From Desulfobacula sp. (GTDB lineage: Bacteria > Desulfobacterota > Desulfobacteria > Desulfobacterales > Desulfobacteraceae), in NCBI GenBank assembly GCA_027858355.1, contig JAQICW010000132.1, positions 1-6,072 on the forward strand: a stretch of 6,072 nt of DNA, in the 5' to 3' direction. The notes below the pieces were generated by a model, which did no database searches, was not told the origin of the DNA, and saw only the letters and a program-made list of their open reading frames with translations. The position numbers and the translations under genes were made by a program. This document shows, one piece after another, positions 1 through 6,072 of the stretch (position 1 is its first letter; each line of letters opens with the position of its first letter).

Positions 1-1
1 T

Positions 2-916
2 CATCTTGAAACTGGCGGCGAGTTGTATGGTGCTTTTTTACGTGATGGAAATCCTCTTGTAATGCTATGTACCCCAGCTGGAAAAGAAGCGGTTCATCGT
101 CCTTTTTCTTTTCAACAAGACTACCAATATTTCCTATATAATACCAATATCCTGCAAAAAAAACATGGGATTCAGTTTTTAGGAACTGAGCATAGCCACC
201 ACTATTTAAGCCTTAAATATCTTTCTGGTTTAGATGTACAGAATTCAAATATCATCGCAAGAAAAAACAATTTTCAGACACTTTATCAAATTCTTTTAAC
301 GTTTGAAAATAATACCAATAAAGAAAATCATTATTCAAGCAACACTAACCATGTAAGCCGCGGAAAAAAAAATATCCAGATCCGTTCGTATTATTACCCG
401 GATGCGATCAAAGGGGGCCCTGTGAAATGCCCGATTAGGATTATTCCGGGAATAAGCCCAATAAGGCAAGCCATAGAAAACGATCCTGATTTATCGGAAA
501 TTGTAAGACCTTCTCATTTTCCATTATCCCGAATTGTTTATGATGAATATAAGACCAATACTGCCATTAACAATAGCATTCCAAACCCAATTCAAGGTCA
601 ACTCAAGATGTTCTTGAAAACTTATAGCAACCCATTATCCATGAGTTTTGAAGACGGCTGGATTATCATCAAAATAGCATTGCTTGATGACTTAGGTTCT
701 TTATTTATAGTATTCAACTATCACTCACCATTTGATATTCAATCAATTTTTTATCAAGCTGATTTCATTTCAAAAAGCCCTGTCAATATATCGTCTGAAA
801 TCCTTAAAGGCCATCACGCACCGATTTCATTAAATTTCGCTTATGACAGAGGTCTCAAGATAATTCTTAAACATTTTACTGCAAAAAAGAGGAGGAATAT
901 TTATGATACCCTTTAA
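2..916 (+). CDS. JAB/JAMM (MPN) domain isopeptidase with C-terminal extension, 5' partial
   Basis: The reading frame is open from the first bases of the window, so the start codon lies upstream. Base 23 (TTG) is not a credible start, because a JAMM-type Glu in ETGGELYG is encoded just before it (Glu at bases 8-10). The zinc motif follows at bases 191-235 as HSH, eight residues, Ser, two residues, Asp (HSHHYLSLKYLSGLD). Together with the Glu this completes the catalytic set of JAB metalloproteases, which cleave isopeptide or peptide bonds after ubiquitin-like proteins. By family knowledge it would deconjugate or mature a modifier in the cytoplasm; no signal peptide or membrane segment is seen. 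The JAB core covers about the first 105 visible residues. A further ~190 residues (from about base 340) match nothing I recognise. The gene overlaps the E2 gene by 14 nt, fitting co-translation. JAB identity is firm; substrate is unknown. Confidence 0.88.
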   Translation, partial: HLETGGELYGAFLRDGNPLVMLCTPAGKEAVHRPFSFQQDYQYFLYNTNILQKKHGIQFLGTEHSHHYLSLKYLSGLDVQNSNIIARKNNFQTLYQILLTFENNTNKENHYSSNTNHVSRGKKNIQIRSYYYPDAIKGGPVKCPIRIIPGISPIRQAIENDPDLSEIVRPSHFPLSRIVYDEYKTNTAINNSIPNPIQGQLKMFLKTYSNPLSMSFEDGWIIIKIALLDDLGSLFIVFNYHSPFDIQSIFYQADFISKSPVNISSEILKGHHAPISLNFAYDRGLKIILKHFTAKKRRNIYDTL

Positions 917-1523
917 ACTTCGATATCGCCTGTCAATTGAACTAAATGCAATGGAAATTTTAAAACAACTCAAATTATACCAAGCTAATGAAGAAATATA
1001 TTTTATGGGCTGGTATATCACGACAACAAGCACCCAATATCTATTGAAATTGATTCTTTCAGAAAATTATCCAGACGAAATGCCTAAGCTTTATGTAGTT
1101 TCTCCGAGGATTCTTTGGCAGTATGGAGATAGTATGGCTACGATAAATGATATTGGAATCAGCCATGCATTTCACACATTGAGTAACGATACTCAGGGAA
1201 ATATTCAGATATGTCATTACAGTAGTGAATCATGGCATGCCGGATGTACTTGCGTTGAAGTACTAAAAAAAGGTCAAATCTGGTGCGAAGCCCATGCTGA
1301 ACACTGTTCAACAGGCCGATCAATAGATGCTATTATTAACAGTTGGAAGCAAAGCAAAGAAAAACCGAAAACGAGAGAAATTAATTGGAGTGAATTATTA
1401 ATATCTTATCAAGCGGAGCCAATGCTGGATATAGGTTCTCTTTCAATGGAAGGATTAAAAAGCAAAGATCACATTTTATTTGGTGGAAGAGAGGCTTTAA
1501 ATTCCCTCTATTTTCAGGATTAA
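903..1523 (+). CDS. Divergent prokaryotic E2 (UBC-like) conjugating enzyme
   Basis: This 206-residue protein would accept an activated ubiquitin-like modifier from the E1 on a cysteine and pass it to a target. The order of landmarks is that of the UBC fold: a helical N-terminus (1-30), strands around 31-52, YPDEMP at 56-61 (the YPxxPP turn), H91 in the position of the HPN histidine, then GNIQICHY with candidate catalytic C104, W111, and helices from about 117. The Asn of HPN is absent (HTL here), and the His-to-Cys distance is 13 rather than the usual 10. A second cluster, C115, C117, C128, H131, H134 and C135, could bind metal. The C-terminal ~50 residues are unassigned. The ATG start is set by GAGGAGG at 889-895, seven bases upstream. 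It lies between the JAB and E1 genes, which strongly supports the call. It most resembles the Pfam Prok-E2 groups; which one I cannot say. Confidence 0.82.
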   Translation: MIPFKLRYRLSIELNAMEILKQLKLYQANEEIYFMGWYITTTSTQYLLKLILSENYPDEMPKLYVVSPRILWQYGDSMATINDIGISHAFHTLSNDTQGNIQICHYSSESWHAGCTCVEVLKKGQIWCEAHAEHCSTGRSIDAIINSWKQSKEKPKTREINWSELLISYQAEPMLDIGSLSMEGLKSKDHILFGGREALNSLYFQD

Positions 1524-1563
1524 TAATTCCACATCATCTAATTTGAATAACTTAAAACTATTT

Positions 1564-1571
1564 AAAAGGAG
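1564..1571 (+). promoter_or_regulatory. Shine-Dalgarno site of the 54-residue gene
   Basis: AAAAGGAG lies nine bases before the ATG at 1581. A stop codon in the same frame (TAA at 1563-1565) excludes any longer version. The site shows that this short reading frame is meant to be translated and separates it from the overlapping frame-shifted reading frame that starts at 1612. Confidence 0.75.
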
Positions 1572-1580
1572 CAATTAAAA

Positions 1581-1745
1581 ATGAAATCCGAATCGAATAA
1601 GATAGAACAAATTGTTAAAAACATGTCAAATGGACAGCAATCTGAGAATAGAATATTTTATGACGAGGAATCACGTAAAATTCAAACAGAGTCAGATGGG
1701 GCGATTGAGATCACTCCTGAAGACCTCACTTTTGCTGGAGCTTAA
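1581..1745 (+). CDS. 54-residue acidic small protein, candidate modifier or adaptor
   Basis: I do not recognise this protein. It has 54 residues, no Cys or Trp and a net negative charge (11 Asp/Glu against 6 Lys/Arg). It begins with a short amphipathic stretch (I8, I11, V12, M15), followed by a polar linker and an apparent strand-turn-strand (about 24-45), and ends in ...DLTFAGA. It is too short for a normal beta-grasp ubiquitin fold (about 70 residues or more). It is very probably a real gene: it has a strong Shine-Dalgarno site, fills the gap between E2 and E1, and stops 6 bases before the E1 start, with the GGAG in its last codons possibly serving the E1. Its position, size and acidity, and its Gly near the C-terminus, make it the only candidate in the window for the molecule that E1 and E2 handle, by loose analogy with the small disordered modifier Pup. 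It could equally be an adaptor or inhibitor of the E1 or the ATPase. Confidence 0.72.
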   Translation: MKSESNKIEQIVKNMSNGQQSENRIFYDEESRKIQTESDGAIEITPEDLTFAGA

Positions 1746-1751
1746 ACTATT

Positions 1752-2927
1752 ATGGAAAAATCATCAGTACTTTTATTATCTGGCAATCTGCTTGCTGAAA
1801 AATTCAGCAAGCCTGGTATATACGAAATTTATTTAAAATCTAGAGATGATGGCGATGTTTTTTCATTGTTAAATTCAGGCCAGGAAGGCAAATTTACTCC
1901 TGGTTCTTTATGCATGTCCAATAATGAGAACATCATTGACCCTGAAACCTTTGGATCAAACAAGGATTATATCAGGATATCTATAACAGACAATTCTGTT
2001 CGAGGATTTATCAAACAAAAAGACGGCTGGCATAATATTCCTGTAAACATCATTCCCATCAAAGAGAAACTTTATTCCAAGAATAAGGGTTTAAGCGAAA
2101 CCAATGTTCTTTCACAAATAATAGTTCTCATAATTGGTCTGGGGTCGGTAGGTTCAATAATCGCAGCTGAACTTGCAAAAGCTGGGATTAGGCACTTTAA
2201 ATTAATAGACGATGATCGCCTTGAAATCGGAAACGTCTCACACCATGCCGCTGGTTTGTCTGATGTAGGTCGTTACAAAGTAAACGTGGTTGCTGATATG
2301 ATTTTAAATATAAATCCTTACGCAAAAATAAAAAGAATTATCAGAAAAGCTGAATGGATCATAATAGACATGGTTAGGGAAATGATACAATCATCTTATA
2401 TCGTTGTTTGTGCTACAGATACCAGAGATTCGAAATTACTGATCAACAGGGTCTGTAATGAAGAAAATACAAAATGTATATTCGCTGGATGCCTCGGCAG
2501 AGCGTATGGAGTGCAGGTCCTCAACGTCCATCCTTTCAAAACCGTCTGTTACCAATGTTTCTGCATGCAATTACCAGAAGTTGCAAATGATGTTGTAGTA
2601 TCAAGCGATATGGCGCAGAGAATTTCCTATTCAGACCGTCCGGTCGCCGTCGAGCCTGGGCTCAGTAATGATATTACACCCGTTTGCACCATGGCTGTAA
2701 AGCTTATCATCCAGGAGCTGTTAAAAGGCAATCAAACTACAACATTGCGCTCACTTGATGAGGATTTAATAGCACCCTGGTATTTATGGTTAAATCGCAG
2801 GGAGAAAGGCACACCCTATGAAAATTTAAAGCCTTTAGGATACGACAGAGATGGCCTGAAAATTTTGCGCTGGTACGGTATTGATATGAAGCGTGATCCT
2901 TATTGCCCAGTATGTGGTGATCATTAA
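1752..2927 (+). CDS. ThiF/E1-like adenylating enzyme with an extra N-terminal domain
   Basis: E1-like enzymes use ATP to adenylate the C-terminus of a ubiquitin-like protein and usually form a thioester with it. In this 391-residue protein residues 1-118 form an unassigned N-terminal domain and 119-391 a ThiF fold. Visible motifs are the nucleotide-binding loop GLGSVGS (129-135), IDDD with acidic D153 and D155, N161, K176, and D223 in CATDT. CYQC (C266, C269) and CPVC (C385, C388) give the usual structural zinc site. The Arg that normally follows the conserved Asn is His (H164), and the loop where ThiF carries its catalytic Cys reads EPGLSND without one; C312 is the nearest candidate. The ATG is 6 bases after the small gene's stop, with GGAG at 1737-1740, and the stop overlaps the ATPase start by one base. 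The E1 family call is secure; the modifier it activates is not known. Confidence 0.9.
   Translation: MEKSSVLLLSGNLLAEKFSKPGIYEIYLKSRDDGDVFSLLNSGQEGKFTPGSLCMSNNENIIDPETFGSNKDYIRISITDNSVRGFIKQKDGWHNIPVNIIPIKEKLYSKNKGLSETNVLSQIIVLIIGLGSVGSIIAAELAKAGIRHFKLIDDDRLEIGNVSHHAAGLSDVGRYKVNVVADMILNINPYAKIKRIIRKAEWIIIDMVREMIQSSYIVVCATDTRDSKLLINRVCNEENTKCIFAGCLGRAYGVQVLNVHPFKTVCYQCFCMQLPEVANDVVVSSDMAQRISYSDRPVAVEPGLSNDITPVCTMAVKLIIQELLKGNQTTTLRSLDEDLIAPWYLWLNRREKGTPYENLKPLGYDRDGLKILRWYGIDMKRDPYCPVCGDH
1790..1812 (+). repeat. Perfect 10-bp inverted repeat with 3-nt loop inside the E1 gene start
   Basis: Arms 1790-1799 (GCTTGCTGAA) and 1803-1812 (TTCAGCAAGC) are exact reverse complements around AAA. The stem contains five G-C pairs. 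It starts 38 bases after the E1 start codon and codes for part of LLAEKFSK. No T-tract follows, so it is not an intrinsic terminator. It may tune translation or mRNA stability between the small protein and the E1; a chance palindrome is possible. Confidence 0.55.
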
Positions 2928-5713
2928 TGTTAAAATATCACCATATCTATAAAATCAATGAGATACCAGATTTAGAATATCTTGATTATCAAAAACTCAG
3001 TCCGGACGGTGTACAGGAAACCATCTCTACTCATTTTATGTATCTGCTAAAGAGACTTTCTGTTCTTAAAGCCGGTGATGCGGAGGTCACCCTGAGGATA
3101 GTTTTTAATCCGGCATCTAAACAGCGATCATTACAGTCCAGAATGTCCATATTCCAGATTTTAAAAGCAAGTGACCGTGCAGTATTAAAAAGCCTAAAAA
3201 CCAATATTGAACAAGGTTTGTTGAGCAAATTTTATAATTTCATTTCTGTAGATGACATGGATCTTTCATGGGATAATATAAATGAAATTTCCATAATAAC
3301 GCGCGAAGAAAATTTCATAAAATCTTCGATATCCAATGATTTTAACTACCAAGTCCCACCAGACTATTACTCACCACGACAACTTGAACCCAATGAATAC
3401 AGCGATTTCATGGATCTTGACAAAACTTTGGATAAAACAAACGAGAGTGTAATCATTGATATTGCAGTAAAACCCATTGAAATAAAATCCATTTGCTTGT
3501 CCCATGCAAATTATTTATCAACTTTAGAAGACATTAACAATTCCTGGCGTGTCAATAATAATGACCCGACACAGATAGATTACTTTGATAATAGCGAATC
3601 CGTGTATTCCCAAAAAAATGATATTATTTTAGCCCCTTTAAAGATTAAAGATCCTGTTGCGGATGAAATCCTGTCAAACCAACGCAGATTCCACGAGTCT
3701 CTCTATGGAGATCATTTGGCTTTTAATATTAGAATTTTTTCAGAGACTGCCCCGGTTAATTCTCTGATCACCGACTGTGTAGCAAATTGTGCATTTAAAA
3801 ATGAGCATTATCAATTATTCTCTTTAATTAACCACTCAAAAGAATTTAAATCCGTATTGGAAAGTGCTAAACGTCTCAGTTTTCACGATGTTACTTTTTC
3901 TAAAATAAAATCTCAAAAAAACAAAGATTTAACAATTTATGACAGTCTTGCACCGTTAAGCCAATGTGCAAGCACCAAAGAACTTTCAGGAATTTTCAGG
4001 TTACCAATGGCATCTTTAACATCACCCTGCTGCATCAGGAGCAATACGGATCCTCTGCCCATTTCTAACGAAACAAAATCTATATTACTGGGAACTGATA
4101 TGGAAATTAAAGATTTTCCAATAGCCCTGCCTTTGGATTTACTCTGTAAGCATATATTTATTTCTGGAATGCCTGGTTCAGGCAAAACAACAGCAATTCA
4201 AAATATCATGCTTTATCTTTGGGAATATAAAGTACCTTTCACCGTAATAGAAACAGCAAAAACTGAATACCGAAACTTAAACGGTTTAAAAGAATCCTCT
4301 GAAAAAAAAGCAAATGATCTTGCCAAACATTTACAACTTTATACCCTCGGGCGTGAAGAAATTTTACCTATAAGAATTAATCCCTTAAGAATTCCAAAAG
4401 GTGTTTCAAAAGATAGCCATATAGCAATGCTATTATCTCTTTTGCAAAGCGCTATCCCAATGTCAGGGCCTATGCCTGCCTTGATCACTGAAGCCTTTGA
4501 GCGGGTGTATGAAAAATATCCAGACAATCGATACCCACCCATACTGAAAGATTTATTGAATACGGTTCGAGAAGTATTGAATGAAAAATCATATTCAGCA
4601 GAAATCCAGCAGAACATATTAACTGCTATTGAAGTCAGACTCAGTCCTCTCGTCAGTGGGTCTATCGGAAAAGTATTCCAATGCAGGCAAAACATACCTG
4701 AAATTGATGAACTTACTAAGTTTCCCACAATTCTTGAGCTTGAGGGGTTGAGCAATGAACAACAATGTTTTTTAACCCTTTTTATTCTAACCCGGATTAC
4801 TGAACACTTTAAAATTTTGCCTCGATCAGACAATAAACTAAGGTTTGTAATATTTATTGAAGAGGCGCATAATATTATCGGCCGTACTTTCAACGCATCA
4901 CCTTCCCCGGACAATCCAGACCCGAAATCCTTCATAACTGAATTGATTTGCAGAATGCTGGCTGAATTACGCAGTCTGGGAGTAGGAATTGTTATCATTG
5001 ATCAGTTCCCCAGTGCCATTGCCCCGCAGGTCATAAAAAGTACTGCAACCACGCAGGCATTTCGCCAAAAGGATAGAGAAGACAGAGAAATCATCGGTTC
5101 ATCAATACTTCTAAAAAAATATGAAGAAGAAGACCTTGCCAGGTTAAAACCTGGAGAGGCATATTATAATACGGAAGGTCTATATCGATCACGTAAAATC
5201 AAAACGATTAATCTCCATGAAAAATATGATTTTGGGGTACCCCAGAGCAATGATCAAATCTTTCAATTAATTAGGCATGAAGACTGGTTCGTTAAAAATA
5301 ACACAAAACGGATAGCCAGTGAACTTCTCATCCTTCAAGAGCAGATGAACCTTCTTGATAATTTCAAGGTTGAATGCGCAAAAAATATTGCAACGTTTTT
5401 GGCACAATTTCCCACAATACTTGAAATTAAATCCTTTAAATCAAAAAAAACACGGCTTTTTGAATTAAAATCAAAAGCCAGTGAAATACGAGATGATCTG
5501 TCAACCAATTTTGATTCTTTCATGCGGGATTTTTACAATAAATACCTTCCACAAAAGTACCCATTGCATGATTCTGAACTTGAGGCAATAAGGCAAGAGA
5601 CAATGGATAGATTAAAATTGAGCATTAAACCTGGTTTTAATCAGGTTATAGAGATAGTGGATGCTTTTATTATTAAATGCAAGGAGGCTAGTTATGATGC
5701 GCAGTACAAATGA
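2927..5713 (+). CDS. HerA/VirB4-like P-loop motor ATPase with long N-terminal region and helical C-terminus
   Basis: This 928-residue protein belongs to the HerA/FtsK/VirB4 clade of ring-forming motors that pump DNA or protein. The ATPase core is at about 390-760. KHIFISG leads into the Walker A loop GMPGSGKTT (414-422). INPLRIPKG (around N485) and the SGPMPALI stretch after it resemble HerA-family (DUF87) proteins. Walker B is RFVIFIEEAH (639-648) with a Glu pair in place of Asp-Glu, followed by a sensor-like IIDQ (Q693) and a possible arginine finger in AFRQKD (R713). Residues 1-385 are unassigned and may be an oligomerisation or substrate domain like those of VirB4 proteins. Residues 760-928 look mainly helical and charged. 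No transmembrane segment is evident, so it is probably cytosolic. Its ATG overlaps the E1 stop (TAATG) and GGTGA at 2916-2920 precedes it, so the two are translationally coupled. No partner nuclease such as NurA is visible. The family is firm; the substrate is unknown. Confidence 0.88.
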   Translation: MLKYHHIYKINEIPDLEYLDYQKLSPDGVQETISTHFMYLLKRLSVLKAGDAEVTLRIVFNPASKQRSLQSRMSIFQILKASDRAVLKSLKTNIEQGLLSKFYNFISVDDMDLSWDNINEISIITREENFIKSSISNDFNYQVPPDYYSPRQLEPNEYSDFMDLDKTLDKTNESVIIDIAVKPIEIKSICLSHANYLSTLEDINNSWRVNNNDPTQIDYFDNSESVYSQKNDIILAPLKIKDPVADEILSNQRRFHESLYGDHLAFNIRIFSETAPVNSLITDCVANCAFKNEHYQLFSLINHSKEFKSVLESAKRLSFHDVTFSKIKSQKNKDLTIYDSLAPLSQCASTKELSGIFRLPMASLTSPCCIRSNTDPLPISNETKSILLGTDMEIKDFPIALPLDLLCKHIFISGMPGSGKTTAIQNIMLYLWEYKVPFTVIETAKTEYRNLNGLKESSEKKANDLAKHLQLYTLGREEILPIRINPLRIPKGVSKDSHIAMLLSLLQSAIPMSGPMPALITEAFERVYEKYPDNRYPPILKDLLNTVREVLNEKSYSAEIQQNILTAIEVRLSPLVSGSIGKVFQCRQNIPEIDELTKFPTILELEGLSNEQQCFLTLFILTRITEHFKILPRSDNKLRFVIFIEEAHNIIGRTFNASPSPDNPDPKSFITELICRMLAELRSLGVGIVIIDQFPSAIAPQVIKSTATTQAFRQKDREDREIIGSSILLKKYEEEDLARLKPGEAYYNTEGLYRSRKIKTINLHEKYDFGVPQSNDQIFQLIRHEDWFVKNNTKRIASELLILQEQMNLLDNFKVECAKNIATFLAQFPTILEIKSFKSKKTRLFELKSKASEIRDDLSTNFDSFMRDFYNKYLPQKYPLHDSELEAIRQETMDRLKLSIKPGFNQVIEIVDAFIIKCKEASYDAQYK
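5681..5687 (+). promoter_or_regulatory. Shine-Dalgarno site that fixes the coiled-coil gene start
   Basis: AAGGAGG ends six bases before ATG 5694 (nine before the adjacent ATG 5697). An in-frame ATG at 5661 lies upstream of this site and has no comparable site of its own, so translation most likely starts at 5694 or 5697. The site lies inside the end of the ATPase gene, indicating coupled expression. Confidence 0.75.
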
Positions 5714-6065
5714 TCTTAAAGGCAGGGGAGAAATAAAGGAAAAATTTGATACTTTAAAAACAGATATGTCCAAATCTGAATCTGATCTGGAAATTTTTGC
5801 AAAAGATATTGAAGTTATAAAAAATACTTTAAAAAAAATGGATTTTGGATCTACCAATGAGGGCTATGATGAAATCAATCAGCACATCGAAACTACAGAA
5901 GATATAACGAAAGAAGCATTTAAAAACGAAGATGACATTCTCGAACAAAGACAAGGGGAGAGTGGCGAATTTGAGAATGACCTCTCAGGAAAAAATGAAT
6001 TGTCAGAGAAAAACCTTGATAATGTGTCAGATGTTCAATCAGAAATTAAAACAAAATCGACATAG
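5694..6065 (+). CDS. Small acidic coiled-coil protein
   Basis: This 123-residue protein has no recognisable enzymatic domain and no signal peptide, membrane segment or cysteine. Residues 14-49 form a textbook heptad pattern: I14, F18, L21, M25, S28, L32, F35, I39, I42, L46 and M49 are spaced 4-3-4-3 throughout, with one polar position (S28). This predicts a helical dimer or trimer of about five heptads. The rest (50-123) is acidic, rich in Glu, Asp, Asn, Ser and Lys, and probably disordered. The start is chosen from AAGGAGG at 5681-5687. Its first 20 bases overlap the end of the ATPase gene, so its product is probably made together with that motor and may bind its helical C-terminus. A role as adaptor, assembly factor or conjugation target is inference. 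Generic coiled coils and secretion-system substrates would look similar. Confidence 0.75.
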   Translation: MMRSTNDLKGRGEIKEKFDTLKTDMSKSESDLEIFAKDIEVIKNTLKKMDFGSTNEGYDEINQHIETTEDITKEAFKNEDDILEQRQGESGEFENDLSGKNELSEKNLDNVSDVQSEIKTKST

Positions 6066-6066
6066 G

Positions 6067-6072
6067 ATGAAT
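6067..6072 (+). CDS. Possible start of a further operon gene (ATG AAT, cut by the window end)
   Basis: An ATG follows the TAG of the coiled-coil gene by one base, the same tight spacing as the other gene pairs here. Only two codons are present and no clear Shine-Dalgarno site precedes it, so this is a suggestion based on operon spacing alone. Confidence 0.25.

Noticed and set aside
1524..1580. Possible internal promoter before the small gene (TTGAAT ... TATTTA)
   Set aside because: Spacing between the candidate boxes is poor and AT-rich sequence makes such matches common; the genes are otherwise tightly linked, so no separate promoter is claimed.
1612..1836. 74-residue plus-strand reading frame between E2 and E1
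   Set aside because: It overlaps both the 54-residue gene and the E1 start in another frame, has no good ribosome binding site, and its start lies inside the well-supported small gene.
4339..4998. 219-residue minus-strand reading frame
   Set aside because: It lies opposite the motor's conserved ATPase core, whose Walker A-to-B region is clearly coding on the plus strand; the reverse translation shows no domain and has a typical antisense-shadow composition.
5139..5154. CCAGGTTAAAACCTGG near-palindrome
   Set aside because: It is short, within coding sequence, cannot form a stable small loop at full arm length, and has no evident regulatory position. The similar weak stem at 5628-5647 was set aside for the same reason.
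5451..5483. Inverted repeat CACGGCTTTT ... AAAAGCCAGTG
   Set aside because: The arms are imperfect (extra T and A bulge), the loop is about 12 nt, and it lies within the motor gene with no T-tract, so I treat it as incidental.
2..5713. PRTRC cassette (ParB-related, ThiF-related)
   Set aside because: That cassette also joins ThiF, E2-like and JAB proteins, but no ParB-like protein or other PRTRC member is visible here and the motor gene is not a part of it that I know of.

Overview
This AT-rich window (roughly 35-40 % GC by eye) carries one densely packed, plus-strand bacterial operon with strong Shine-Dalgarno sites. The host cannot be named from it. Codon and amino-acid style would fit an AT-rich Gram-negative such as a Desulfobacterota member, but that is only a weak impression.

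Layout. (1) Bases 2-916 hold the 3' part of a JAB/JAMM (MPN) isopeptidase gene; its 5' end lies outside the window. (2) Bases 903-1523 hold a divergent ubiquitin-conjugating (E2/UBC-like) protein that overlaps the JAB gene by 14 nt. (3) Bases 1581-1745 hold a 54-residue acidic, cysteine-free protein with a very good ribosome binding site. (4) Bases 1752-2927 hold a ThiF/E1-like adenylating enzyme with an unassigned N-terminal domain. (5) Bases 2927-5713 hold a 928-residue HerA/VirB4-type P-loop ATPase joined to the E1 gene through a TAATG overlap. (6) Bases 5694-6065 hold a 123-residue acidic coiled-coil protein whose gene overlaps the ATPase gene by 20 nt. A possible further start codon sits at 6067, so the operon may continue. 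There is no non-coding stretch over 300 bases; the longest gap is the 57 bases at 1524-1580.

How the parts may work together. E1, E2 and JAB peptidase are the three enzymes needed to activate, transfer and remove a ubiquitin-like modifier, as in the bacterial Bil, Bub and type II CBASS (Cap2/Cap3) relatives. Two things set this locus apart. No recognisable beta-grasp ubiquitin-like protein is visible; the place where a modifier could be encoded, between E2 and E1, is taken by the 54-residue protein. In addition, the conjugation genes are translationally coupled to a large HerA/VirB4-like motor and a coiled-coil partner. My inference is a conjugation system that modifies or regulates a motor-driven DNA- or protein-handling complex, plausibly in anti-phage or mobile-element conflict. 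The enzyme families are well supported; the modifier, the target and the biological role are not established by the sequence.

Non-gene signals worth noting are a perfect 10-bp inverted repeat with a 3-nt loop at 1790-1812, 38 nt into the E1 gene, and well-formed Shine-Dalgarno sites that settle the starts of the E2, the 54-residue protein and the coiled-coil gene.
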